From NCBI RefSeq assembly GCF_003097135.1, contig NZ_QEQL01000006.1, positions 62,001 to 126,000 on the forward strand: a stretch of DNA of 64,000 nucleotides, written 5' to 3'. Below the pieces are notes generated by a model that was not told where the DNA came from, did not search any database, and saw only the letters and a program-made list of their open reading frames with translations. Source of the DNA: Pseudomonas sp. URIL14HWK12:I12 (GTDB lineage Bacteria > Pseudomonadota > Gammaproteobacteria > Pseudomonadales > Pseudomonadaceae). How positions within the stretch are numbered: position 1 is the first letter of the stretch; the number at the start of each line of letters is the position of its first letter. Position numbers and translations under genes: made by a program. Of this stretch, positions 44,253 through 53,010 are shown one piece after another.

Positions 44253-45293
44253 TCAGTTCATCGCCAGCGCCGGTGTGGCCTGGGGCCTTCTGAATTGCGG
44301 GCTGTGCGTGTCGCGAAACTCCATCGGCGGCAAGCCGAAGAGGTCTTTGAAGCGGCGATAGAAATGCGGGTAGCTGATGAACCCCGTCGCCAGGGCAACA
44401 TCTGTGAGCGAGCGGTCGCTATTGACGATCAATTGCCGCGCACGAGCCAGCCGCAGCTCCAGGTAGTACCGCACCGGAGGAGCTTGCAGATAGCGGGCGA
44501 AGCGCCGTTCCAGCTGGCGGCGGGAAACGCCGATACGCCCGGCGATCTGGTCGATGTCCAACGGTTCTTCGATGTGCTCCTCCATGAGCGCTATCGCAGC
44601 GCTGAGCGGCCTCGGCAAAGCCCGGGCCGGTTGAAGGGCCGCTATCTGCTCCGGTTGATGCAGGCGCTTGACGGCCCCGGCATCTACCAATGGGCGGCCC
44701 TGGCTGATCAACGCGCGCACCTCAAGCATCAACCCGAGCGCTGCGCTGGCCTCGGCACAGGTGCCGACGCGGCCGCTGAGCACATGGCCGGTGCTGCCCA
44801 GGGCGAGTGCCGGGTGATATTCCTTGATCGGGCCGCCGCTGTCGGGGTGGCTCACGCAGGGGCGCCCGTGCAGCAACCCGGCCTGGGCCAGCTGAAAGGC
44901 GCCATTCCACAACCCGCACACCACCACACGATCCGCGGCGGCGCTGCGCAGCACTCGGCTGAGCGCAGGGTCCGGCGCCAACTTCACCCGGTGCCCGCCC
45001 ACCACCACCAGCACATCGTGGTGCCAATGGCCAGGTACGATGGCGTGGGTGTCGAGGTTTACGCCTACGTCGCTACGAACCGGGCCGCCCGGCATGGACC
45101 AGCAGCTGATCTGATAATCGATGCCATCGAGCTCGGCGCTGGTGTCGAGGGCATCCAGTGCGGTGGAAAACGCGGTAAGTGAAAACCGCTCAGGCAGGAT
45201 GAACGCCACACGCACGCAACGGCTGGCGGCTACCAGGCTCAGCCGGTAGCCAGGGTTGCGGGTTGCCGCCGAGGATTTGTTCGAGCCGTTCAT
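44253..45293 (-). CDS. GATase1-like AraC regulator, copy 2
   Basis: A 346-residue paralogue of the regulator at 39260. The N-terminal ligand domain (VRVAFILPERFSLTAFSTALDALD; VVCGLWNGAFQLAQAGLLHG) and the C-terminal AraC domain (DIDQIAGRIGVSRRQLERRFARYL; DVALATGFISYPHFYRRFKDLFG) are complete. The ATG at 45293 gives the natural start; the frame is open to 45467, but that part overlaps proX and has no similarity. It begins 31 bp after the proX stop, so it is likely in the same transcript. Relatives respond to quaternary amines or basic amino acids. Confidence 0.9.
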   Translation of the reverse strand: MNGSNKSSAATRNPGYRLSLVAASRCVRVAFILPERFSLTAFSTALDALDTSAELDGIDYQISCWSMPGGPVRSDVGVNLDTHAIVPGHWHHDVLVVVGGHRVKLAPDPALSRVLRSAAADRVVVCGLWNGAFQLAQAGLLHGRPCVSHPDSGGPIKEYHPALALGSTGHVLSGRVGTCAEASAALGLMLEVRALISQGRPLVDAGAVKRLHQPEQIAALQPARALPRPLSAAIALMEEHIEEPLDIDQIAGRIGVSRRQLERRFARYLQAPPVRYYLELRLARARQLIVNSDRSLTDVALATGFISYPHFYRRFKDLFGLPPMEFRDTHSPQFRRPQATPALAMN

Positions 45294-45324
45294 GCGATCA
45301 CCTGCCTGTGCCTGCCTGGGGGGG

Positions 45325-46347
45325 TTACTTCTGCGCCGCTGCCCGCGCGTCCTTGAGCCAACCATCCCATTGCGTCTGGTGCGCCTTGATCCACTCCTGG
45401 GCTTGTTTCTTGATGTCGTCCAGCGACTTTTCACCCTTTTGCATGCGCAGGTTCTGGGCGCTTTCATCGCCGGTGGCGATCTGCACTTCGGAGAGGAAGG
45501 TGCGGGCGGCAGGGTTCTTCTCGGCGAAATCCTTGTTCAGCACGGCCTTGACGGTGTCGATCGGCGCGCCGAGGTTCTTGCCTTCGAAGGTGGTGTTCAC
45601 ATCGTTCTTGCCGTCGGGCAGAGAGGTGAACGGCACCGGCAGCCACACGACGTCGCGGCCCTCGACCAGCACGCCGGAAATCCACTGTGGCACCCAGGTG
45701 TAGTAGAGGATCGGCTTGCCTTCCTTGTAACGGGCGATGGTGTCGGCCATCAGCGCGAAATAGGAGCCGCGGTTATCCACCACGGTGTCGGTCAGGCCGT
45801 AGGCCTTGAGCTGATGCTCGACGATCAGCTCGCAACCCCACCCGGGGTTGCAGCCGGTGAGGTCGGCCTTGCCGTCACCATTGCTGTCGAACAGCTTGGC
45901 GATCTCGGGCTTCTTCAAGTCCGAAACGTCTTTGATGTTGTATTTCTCGGCGGTTTTCTTATCGATCATGAAGCCCTGGAGCACGCCAGGCATCACATCC
46001 CCCACCTTGACCATCGCATCGTCGCCGCCGGCCTTTTCATAAAAGGCAGCGTGCAGCTTGTCCCACATGTGCACGGTAAAGTCGGCGTCGCCGTAGGCCA
46101 GCGCCAGGAACAATGCCGGGTAGTCGGTTTCCTTTGGCGGCTGGACGTCGTAACCCAAGGCTTTCAGGCCTGCGATGGCGATCTCGCCGCGAAAGCGCTC
46201 TTCGGCAATGGTCGGGAAGATCGGCGTGACCTTCACCCCTTCGCCGGGCTTTTCAGCACTGGCCTGCGCTGTGGTCGCCAGCGCCAGCCCCAATACCGAG
46301 GCGGCCACGCTGGCCAGAATTGCGTTCTTGCACTTGGAAAAAGTCAT
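45325..46347 (-). CDS. proX: glycine betaine/proline betaine-type binding protein ProX
   Basis: A 340-residue periplasmic binding protein with a signal peptide ending near residue 29 (TAQA/S). Sequence follows E. coli ProX closely: DYPALFLALAYGDADFTVHMW, KLFDSNGDGKADLTGCNPGWGCE and YYTWVPQW. The three tryptophans corresponding to the E. coli aromatic box that grips the quaternary ammonium are all present. Likely ligand: a betaine. In this setting a carbon/nitrogen-source uptake role seems more likely than osmoprotection. Confidence 0.9.
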   Translation of the reverse strand: MTFSKCKNAILASVAASVLGLALATTAQASAEKPGEGVKVTPIFPTIAEERFRGEIAIAGLKALGYDVQPPKETDYPALFLALAYGDADFTVHMWDKLHAAFYEKAGGDDAMVKVGDVMPGVLQGFMIDKKTAEKYNIKDVSDLKKPEIAKLFDSNGDGKADLTGCNPGWGCELIVEHQLKAYGLTDTVVDNRGSYFALMADTIARYKEGKPILYYTWVPQWISGVLVEGRDVVWLPVPFTSLPDGKNDVNTTFEGKNLGAPIDTVKAVLNKDFAEKNPAARTFLSEVQIATGDESAQNLRMQKGEKSLDDIKKQAQEWIKAHQTQWDGWLKDARAAAQK

Positions 46348-46389
46348 GAATCACCTGCTTGAGTTTTTTGAGTTAGGTGAAAGGCAAGT

Positions 46390-47346
46390 TCAGTGGGTTA
46401 CAGGGTGTGCTACTGCTTTCTTCTTTTTTGTAAAGCGCATTACCAGCCCGACGGGCCCGGTGTGATACCAGCGCTGGCCGACGCCCAAGTGAGCGCTGCG
46501 CTCACCCAACGCCTGGGTGAAGCGGTCGAGAAAGATCGCCAGCAACACCAGGCCGATCCCGCCGACACTGGCCAGGCCCATGTCCAGGCGGCCGATGCCG
46601 CTGAGCACCATCAGGCCGAGCCCGCCGACCGAAATCATCGACGCCACCACCACCATCGACAGCGCCAGCATCAGGGTCTGGTTCACGCCGGCCATGATGG
46701 TGGGCGCGGCCAACGGCAGTTGCACCCTCATCAGCATCTGCAACGGTGTACAGCCGAAGGCGCGCGCCGCTTCGACTTTGTCTTCCGGCACTTGGCGGAT
46801 GCCCAGGTTGGTCAGCCGTACCAGGGGCGACACCGAAAAAATGATGGTAACGATGACGCCCGGCACGTTGCCGATGCCGAACAGCATCACCACCGGCACC
46901 AGGTACACGAAGGCCGGCAGTGTCTGCATGGCGTCGAGCACAGGGCGAATGACCATCTCCAGCCGGTCGCTGCGGGCACAGATGATGCCCAGCGGAATAC
47001 CGATCACTGCACAGAAGAACAGCGACGTGAGCACCAGGGCCAGGGTGACCATCGCATCGCTCCACACACCGATCAGGCCCAGCGCGGTCAGCAGCGCCAC
47101 GGTGAGAATGCCGATGCGCCGCCCACCGACCTGCCAGGCCAGCAGCCCGGCCAGCACGATGAACAACGTCGGCGGAACCGCCATCAAGGCACCTTGAACG
47201 CCATCAAGTACCTGGTCGACCGGCCAGCGAATCGAGCGAAACACATCACGAAAGTTGTGTACCAAGTAACGCAATGCACTTTCAATCCACGAGCCCAGTG
47301 GCACATTGATCGATTTGAAAGGGTCAAGAATATTGAAATCCGACAT
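46390..47346 (-). CDS. proW: betaine ABC transporter permease ProW
   Basis: A 318-residue permease with an N-terminal cytoplasmic or periplasmic extension, then about seven spans. It has the EAA loop in [34 protein letters not shown], as in ProW, and a C-terminal tail [15 protein letters not shown]. It lies 47 bp after proV and 42 bp before proX. Confidence 0.92.
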   Translation of the reverse strand: MSDFNILDPFKSINVPLGSWIESALRYLVHNFRDVFRSIRWPVDQVLDGVQGALMAVPPTLFIVLAGLLAWQVGGRRIGILTVALLTALGLIGVWSDAMVTLALVLTSLFFCAVIGIPLGIICARSDRLEMVIRPVLDAMQTLPAFVYLVPVVMLFGIGNVPGVIVTIIFSVSPLVRLTNLGIRQVPEDKVEAARAFGCTPLQMLMRVQLPLAAPTIMAGVNQTLMLALSMVVVASMISVGGLGLMVLSGIGRLDMGLASVGGIGLVLLAIFLDRFTQALGERSAHLGVGQRWYHTGPVGLVMRFTKKKKAVAHPVTH

Positions 47347-47394
47347 GAACGATACCTCGGGGCCCTTAAACGTGGGCCAGTGAAAAACCCGCGA

Positions 47395-48429
47395 TCAATG
47401 GCCGCCTAGATAGCTCAGCAAACGGCCCTGAGAGATGCTGCCTTTATAAGTGCCTACTTCATCTACCACTGGCACCGGCGCTGTGGCCTGGGCCAGGATG
47501 TTGAAGATGTCCTTGATCGGCGTCTCTGCCTTGAGCGGTGTTTGCCGCCCGGGCTCGTAGTGGATCTGTGTATCGACTTGCGCGATATCGCCAGCTTTGA
47601 GGATGCGGCTGGCGTCGAAGCCATTGAAGAAAGTGCGTACGTAATCGTTGGCGGGGTTGCAGAGCAGATCGCGCGGTGTACCGATCTGCACCACTTTGCC
47701 GCCTTCCATGATTGCGATACGGTGGCCAATGCGCACGGCCTCTTCGATGTCGTGGGAAATGAAGATAATGGTGCGGTTCTGCTCTTTCTGCAGTTTGATC
47801 AGCTCACCCTGCATTTCGCTGCGAATCAGCGGGTCGAGGGCTGAAAAGGCCTCGTCCATCAGCAGGATCGCCGGGTCGTTGGCCAGTGCCCGGGCCAGCC
47901 CCACGCGCTGCTGCATGCCACCGGAGAGCTGATGGGGAAAGCAGTGCTCCTGGCCAGCCAGGCCGACCTGGCGGAGGGCATCCAGTGAGCGCCGGTTGCG
48001 TTCTTTCTCGCCGACACCGCTGATCTGCAAGCCAAAGCCGACGTTGTCGAGCACGGTCATGTGCGGCATCAAGGCGAAAGATTGAAACACCATGCCCATG
48101 TCTTTGCGGCGAACTTGCAAGAGTGCCTTATCGCCCAGGCCGGTAATTTCCTTGCCGTTGAGAAAGATCGAACCGGCACTGGGCTCGATCAGGCGGTTGA
48201 ACAAACGCACCATGGTCGACTTGCCCGAGCCGGACAGCCCCATGATCACGAAGATCTCGCCACGCATCACAGAAAAGTTGGCGTCGAACACGCCGATGAC
48301 ATGGCCGGTTTTTTCGAACACTTCAGCTTTGGAGGCACCGGCCTTGACCATCGCCAGCGCAACTTCAGGTTGCGGCCCGAATACTTTGTAGATGTTTCGG
48401 ACGGAAATAATTTCGTCGGCGCGACTCAT
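47395..48429 (-). CDS. proV: betaine ABC transporter ATPase ProV
   Basis: A 344-residue ATPase of the OpuAA/ProV branch. Walker A is GLSGSGKST, the signature LSGGMQQRVGLA, Walker B ILLMDEAFSALDP. A shortened CBS-type tail of about 70 residues follows, smaller than the E. coli one (400 residues), so osmotic or ionic gating by the CBS pair may be reduced. The start MSRADEIISVRNIYKVFGPQP is preceded by GGAGG. First gene of the leftward operon and divergent from LysR. Confidence 0.93.
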   Translation of the reverse strand: MSRADEIISVRNIYKVFGPQPEVALAMVKAGASKAEVFEKTGHVIGVFDANFSVMRGEIFVIMGLSGSGKSTMVRLFNRLIEPSAGSIFLNGKEITGLGDKALLQVRRKDMGMVFQSFALMPHMTVLDNVGFGLQISGVGEKERNRRSLDALRQVGLAGQEHCFPHQLSGGMQQRVGLARALANDPAILLMDEAFSALDPLIRSEMQGELIKLQKEQNRTIIFISHDIEEAVRIGHRIAIMEGGKVVQIGTPRDLLCNPANDYVRTFFNGFDASRILKAGDIAQVDTQIHYEPGRQTPLKAETPIKDIFNILAQATAPVPVVDEVGTYKGSISQGRLLSYLGGH

Positions 48430-48629
48430 TGCATGCCTCCTTCGTAGCCCACGCGGGCGCTTTCGCCTAACGCGTAGTTATGAAAAATGTATCTTGCTGG
48501 GCAGGAGTAATGCGTCTGTATCTTCACGACGAAATTCCTATTGTTATTGTTTGCCCGCGGAATAGGGCTTTCAGGCAAATCTATAGCTTGAGCCTGTGCA
48601 AATCCAACAACATTTCCAGAGGCGATTTG

Positions 48630-48644
48630 ATAACCTCAGGTTAT
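48630..48644. promoter_or_regulatory. LysR-type operator candidate
   Basis: ATAACCTCAGGTTAT is a perfect 7-1-7 palindrome with the LysR signature T-N11-A. It is 75-90 bp upstream of the lysR ATG at 48719 and 200 bp upstream of proV, as expected for an autoregulated LysR site controlling a divergent promoter. Binding is inferred. Confidence 0.65.
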
Positions 48645-48718
48645 TGGTCGCTAACAGGCTAAAAAGCGCCGCCAGTGGGGATGTCGCCCCGGCCGCCCCT
48701 CCCTAACCTGCCAAGGCC

Positions 48719-49720
48719 ATGCCCGCCGCCACTTCGCCCATGCCGAGGCCCAAGATGTCCAAGCACGTCGACCCTGATGCCCTACTGCTGAAAATGCCCT
48801 CGCTGCGTGCGGTAAAGGCGTTCGTGGCGGCAGCCAAATATGAAAGCTTCACCCGCGCTGCCGAAGCCTTGTGCGTGTCACAAGCGGCCATCAGCCGGCA
48901 GATTCGGGAGCTTGAAAGCTACTTGGGTGCACAGCTGTTCAGTCGCGTGGGCCGAGCAGTGACGCTCACCAGTGCCGGTGAGCTGTTTTTCGATGCAGCG
49001 CAGTTATCGTTCGTCAACATCGCCCAGGCCGCCGAGCGTATCCGCACCAACCAGAATGCCAAGCGGATGCTGACGCTCTGCTGCTCGCCGGCGTTTTCGG
49101 CACTGTGGCTGTCGCATCACCTGCCGGACTTTTTTGCCCAGCACCCGGACATTGAGCTGAACCTGGTCACTACCCAGAGCTTTATGACGATGGAGCCCGG
49201 GGTGCAGCCGGATGTGTTCATCACGAAGTTGCCCAAGGTTCGCGAGGGCTACCGCAGTACCGCCCTGTTTCATGACGTGATCTACCCGGTGTGCTCGCCC
49301 ACCTATCTGGAGCGCAACCCACAGATCGCAACGCTCGAAGGCGTGCGCGAAGCCGCGCTGCTCAACCTCAGCCCATACGGGCGCTCGCAAGTGGCCGAGC
49401 ATGTCGACTGGGGCGTATGGCTGGCATTCCAGGGTGTGGACGTCGACGACCGCCCGGCCAGCAGCCCGCAGATCTTCAACGCCAATGACTACAACCTGAT
49501 CATCAGCATGGTGCTGACCCACCAGGGTGTAGCGTTGGGCTGGAACCACCTGGTGGCGGCACTGCTCGAGCAAGGGCTGTTGGTGCGGCCGATCGAGGAG
49601 CAGGTGGTGCTGCGCAACAGCCGCCATTACCTGTCGGTACGCGAGGAAGCCGAAGACACCGAGGCGGTGAGGCGCTTTCAGCAGTGGCTGCTGGGCCGGC
49701 TGGCACAACGCAACGCCTGA
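48719..49720 (+). CDS. LysR-type regulator (GcvA-like) of the betaine cluster
   Basis: A 333-residue LysR regulator. The N-terminal winged helix is FVAAAKYESFTRAAEALCVSQAAISRQIRELESYLG. The C-terminal cofactor domain follows from about residue 100 and resembles the GcvA group. Start choice is open: ATG at 48719 has AAGG nearby; ATG at 48755 (MSKHVDPD) has GAGG 6 bp upstream and is equally good. It lies between proVWX and the MmgE/Rieske genes and has a LysR dyad upstream. Confidence 0.9.
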   Translation: MPAATSPMPRPKMSKHVDPDALLLKMPSLRAVKAFVAAAKYESFTRAAEALCVSQAAISRQIRELESYLGAQLFSRVGRAVTLTSAGELFFDAAQLSFVNIAQAAERIRTNQNAKRMLTLCCSPAFSALWLSHHLPDFFAQHPDIELNLVTTQSFMTMEPGVQPDVFITKLPKVREGYRSTALFHDVIYPVCSPTYLERNPQIATLEGVREAALLNLSPYGRSQVAEHVDWGVWLAFQGVDVDDRPASSPQIFNANDYNLIISMVLTHQGVALGWNHLVAALLEQGLLVRPIEEQVVLRNSRHYLSVREEAEDTEAVRRFQQWLLGRLAQRNA

Positions 49721-49833
49721 GCTGCGGTTATCGTTTGAGTGCCGAAAAAGTCGCTGGAGCGCAGCAGGCGCCCACGCCATCTTAACGCTCGAATACTGCC
49801 GCCCTGAAACCTACAACAACGAGGTGCTGCTGC

Positions 49834-51177
49834 ATGTCGCTCTACGCGTTTTGCCGCGATTTTTCGTTCGCGCACGTTCCCGCGCCTACCCAGGCCATCG
49901 TCAAGAAGAGTGTGCTGGATATCGTCGGCGTGATGGCCGGTGCGGTTTCCAACCAGACCACCCAGGCGCTTTACCGGTATGCGCGGCTACATTACCCGAG
50001 CGGCCAGCTCACCAGCCGGCTGCCGTTCGACGGTGAGCGCGTGGGCCTGCTGGGCGCAGGCTGGGCCGGTGGCTTCAGCGCAGACAGCCTCGATGCCCAT
50101 GAAGGCCACTTCACCTCCAAAGGCCACGCCGGCGCGACCGTGGTGCCTGCGCTGTTGGCGCTGGCCGATGCCCTGCACCACCAAGGCCAACCCATCACCG
50201 GCGTGCAATTGCTGGAGGCGCTGTGCCTGGGCTATGAAACGGGCCTGCGCGCCGGTGTTTCATTGATCTCTACCTCGCCAACCTACCATGCCTCGGGCGG
50301 CTTCTCTGCCATCGGCGTAGTGTGCGGCGGTGCCCGCTTGCTGGGGCTGGACGAAGCCACCTTCAACCATGCTCTGGGCATCGCCGAATACTTCAGCGCG
50401 CGCTGCCCGATGATGCGGTTGATCCAGCACCCCACCATGCTGCGCGACGCCCATGGGGCTGGGGCCTATGTGGGCCTCAACGCCCTGATGATGGCTCGTG
50501 AAGGTATCACCGGCGCCCCTGCCGAGACGGTGACCGCTGATATCGCCCAGCCCTACTGGCACGATTTGGGCGAACGCTGGGAAATCGACGCGCAATATTT
50601 CAAGCCCTGGCCCGTATGTCGCTGGGCGCAGCCGGCGTTGACGGCGATGACCGCGCTGATGGCCGAGCATCCGGCCATCAGCGCCGACACGGTCGAGTCG
50701 ATCCGCGTGGAAACCTTCTGGGAGTCCATGTGCCTGCAGGGCCACCGCCCCACCGATGCCGACCAAGCGCAATACGCACTGGCTTTCCCGCTCGCCGCGC
50801 TGATCGCGCGGGGCCAGGTGGGGCCGAACGAGGTGACCGGTGAATCGATCCACGCGCCCGACATACTGGCAGTGAGCGACCGGATCGAGGTGGTCGAGGC
50901 TGCGGACATTTCTGCACGCTTCCCTGAAGAGATTCTGTCGCGGGTGAGGGTGACGCTGAAAAACGCAGAGTGCTTCGAGTCGCCGATCACCGCCGCACTG
51001 GGTGACCCGGAGCGGCCCATGACGCCTGCGGATATCGACGCCAAATTCGACCTGTTCGCCGGGGTAAACCTGAGCCCGCCGGCGTGCGCCGAAGTGAAGC
51101 GGGCCGTGAAGAGCCTGGAAAGCGCCGCTTCTGCCATCGATGCGCTGGCCCCTCTGTTCGCACCTGCCACCCGCTGA
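49834..51177 (+). CDS. MmgE/PrpD family protein
   Basis: A 447-residue protein of the 2-methylcitrate dehydratase superfamily, which also holds cis-aconitate decarboxylase and iminodisuccinate epimerase. The family blocks are ILD-type VLDIVGVMAG, ADSLDAHEGHF (in place of the usual H-D pair), GHAGATVVPALLALAD, and GYETGLRAG. The substrate cannot be told; a dehydratase, decarboxylase or epimerase step are all possible. It is 28 bp upstream of the Rieske oxygenase, so the two are probably one transcript. Confidence 0.88.
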   Translation: MSLYAFCRDFSFAHVPAPTQAIVKKSVLDIVGVMAGAVSNQTTQALYRYARLHYPSGQLTSRLPFDGERVGLLGAGWAGGFSADSLDAHEGHFTSKGHAGATVVPALLALADALHHQGQPITGVQLLEALCLGYETGLRAGVSLISTSPTYHASGGFSAIGVVCGGARLLGLDEATFNHALGIAEYFSARCPMMRLIQHPTMLRDAHGAGAYVGLNALMMAREGITGAPAETVTADIAQPYWHDLGERWEIDAQYFKPWPVCRWAQPALTAMTALMAEHPAISADTVESIRVETFWESMCLQGHRPTDADQAQYALAFPLAALIARGQVGPNEVTGESIHAPDILAVSDRIEVVEAADISARFPEEILSRVRVTLKNAECFESPITAALGDPERPMTPADIDAKFDLFAGVNLSPPACAEVKRAVKSLESAASAIDALAPLFAPATR

Positions 51178-51205
51178 CCCTCACGCCCCGCTCCGGAGAA
51201 CCGCG

Positions 51206-52441
51206 ATGAACGATGAGCAAACCGTGATCGACCTGATTGCCCAACGCAAACCCCGCCACTCGCTGCCGCGCGAGCTTTACAGCGACCCTAAAGTGTTCCG
51301 CCAGGACCTCGAACAGCTCTGGCACAAGGATTGGATATTCGCAGGCCATACGTTCGAGATCGAAAAGCCTGGCCAGTACTTCACGCTGCAGATCGGTGAT
51401 TACCCCGTCGCTGTGGTGCGCAGCAAGGGCGGCCAGGTGCGCGCCTTCCACAACGCTTGCCGCCACCGCGGCGCCAAGGTGTGCGAACACGAGCAGGGCA
51501 AGGTGGCCAAGCTGGTGTGCCCCTACCACAAATGGACATACGAACTGGACGGCAACTTACTGTTCGCCGGCAACATGGGGCCTGACTTCGATAAGGCGCA
51601 GTACAACCTCAAGCCCGTGCATGTAGAGGTGGTCGAAAGCTACATTTATGTATGCGTCGCTGCGAAGGCACCCGACTTCGAAGCCTTTCGTGCCTCGGTT
51701 CGCCCGTTCCTCAAGCCGCATTGGCTGGACAATTGCAAAGTCGCGTTCAAGGCCGACCTGGTCGAGAAAGCCAACTGGAAGCTGGTGTTCGAGAACAACC
51801 GCGAGTGCTACCACTGCGACGGTACGCACCCCGAGCTGCTCAACTCCTTCGTTGAAAACCTGTCGGTGGCCGGCGTCGGCGGTGATGACGGCCCCGAATT
51901 GGCTGCACACTGGGCCCGCTGTGAGCGCGCCGGGCTGCCGAGCAAGCTGGTGATGGACATCAACGGGCGGTTTCGCATGACCCGCATTCCGCTGGCCAAG
52001 GGCGCGGTGAGCTACACCATGGACGGCCAACCTGCCGTGAACGGGCGCCTGGACACCAGTGGTGAGGCCGATATCGGCGCGCTGCTGTATTTCAACTACC
52101 CCTCTACCTGGAACCACCTGCTCGGCGACCATGCCTTGAGTTTCCGCGTGCTGCCGATCGGCCCCAACGAGACGCTGGTGACGACCAAATGGCTGGTGCC
52201 GGCCTCAGCGGTCGAAGGCGTGGACTATGACCTTGAGCGGCTGACCAAGGTATGGATCGCCACCAATGATCAAGACCGCCAGCTCGTGGAAGGCACACAG
52301 GCGGGCGTGAATTCACCGTCCTACGAGCCGGGGCCGTTTTCGGAGGTGGCGGAGAATGGGGTGTGCCAGTTCGATGATTGGTATTGCGCAACCCTGCTCG
52401 ACCGCCTGCGTGGGCCAATGCCACTAAAATCGGTTGGGTAA
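51206..52441 (+). CDS. Rieske non-heme iron oxygenase, quaternary-ammonium type
   Basis: A 411-residue oxygenase alpha subunit. The Rieske cluster ligands are C85, H87, C105 and H108 (CxH-x17-CxxH). The mononuclear iron motif is E200-x2-H203-x4-H208, with Glu where most ring-hydroxylating oxygenases have the bridging Asp; carnitine oxygenase CntA also has Glu. The whole sequence resembles GbcA and stachydrine demethylase type enzymes, so N-demethylation or C-N cleavage of a betaine is more likely than aromatic hydroxylation. No reductase partner is encoded nearby. ATG at 51206 follows CGGAG. Confidence 0.9.
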   Translation: MNDEQTVIDLIAQRKPRHSLPRELYSDPKVFRQDLEQLWHKDWIFAGHTFEIEKPGQYFTLQIGDYPVAVVRSKGGQVRAFHNACRHRGAKVCEHEQGKVAKLVCPYHKWTYELDGNLLFAGNMGPDFDKAQYNLKPVHVEVVESYIYVCVAAKAPDFEAFRASVRPFLKPHWLDNCKVAFKADLVEKANWKLVFENNRECYHCDGTHPELLNSFVENLSVAGVGGDDGPELAAHWARCERAGLPSKLVMDINGRFRMTRIPLAKGAVSYTMDGQPAVNGRLDTSGEADIGALLYFNYPSTWNHLLGDHALSFRVLPIGPNETLVTTKWLVPASAVEGVDYDLERLTKVWIATNDQDRQLVEGTQAGVNSPSYEPGPFSEVAENGVCQFDDWYCATLLDRLRGPMPLKSVG

Positions 52442-52602
52442 GCACGGCAAAGGGCAGCATCGCGGTGCGAGAGGGGGGCGAAAGCCCCCTTCTATCGCCC
52501 AGCCAAAAAACCACCGGTAGCGTGCTTTGGCGGCGGAGGGGCCTCCCGGGCGCCACCCCGGTCCGGCGGCCTGGTACCGAAAGCTTTCCAAGCCTGGCCT
52601 GC

Positions 52603-52622
52603 ATATGCGTAAATCCGCATAT
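52603..52622. promoter_or_regulatory. ArsR operator candidate
   Basis: ATATGCG-6 bp-CGCATAT is a perfect 7-bp dyad, 28 bp before the arsR ATG. AT-rich dyads with this spacing are usual for ArsR/SmtB repressors. Arsenite should relieve repression. Confidence 0.6.
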
Positions 52623-52650
52623 TCAGTTATTCACAGGCTACCCGCCCGCC

Positions 52651-53001
52651 ATGTCGCTTTCTCCTGCCGCTGTCTTCAAATGCCTGGGTGATGAAACCCG
52701 CGCACGGATCATGCTGATGCTGTTCGCCGAAGGTGAGCTGTGCGTGTGCGAACTGATCTGGGCGCTCGATGACAACCAGTCCAAGGTATCCCGGCATCTG
52801 GCCCAGCTGCGGGCCTGCGGGCTGCTGGAAGATCGCCGCCAGGGCCAGTGGGTCTACTACCGCCTTCACCCCGCGCTTCCCGAATGGATCAAAGGCGTCC
52901 TCCAGCTAACGCTTCAGGCCCACCCGGCCTGGGCCGATGACACCCAAGGCCGCCTGGCTTCGATGGAAGGCCGCCCCGTCCGCCAGGCTTCCTGCTGCTG
53001 A
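52651..53001 (+). CDS. arsR: arsenic-responsive repressor ArsR
   Basis: A 116-residue ArsR/SmtB winged-helix repressor. The As(III) site ELCVCEL holds the CxC pair in the alpha3 helix, the recognition helix is QSKVSRHLAQL, and the C-terminus ends in CysCys, which may add a ligand. First gene of arsR-arsB-arsC-arsH, 9 bp before arsB. Confidence 0.95.
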   Translation: MSLSPAAVFKCLGDETRARIMLMLFAEGELCVCELIWALDDNQSKVSRHLAQLRACGLLEDRRQGQWVYYRLHPALPEWIKGVLQLTLQAHPAWADDTQGRLASMEGRPVRQASCC

Positions 53002-53010
53002 GATTTGCCA

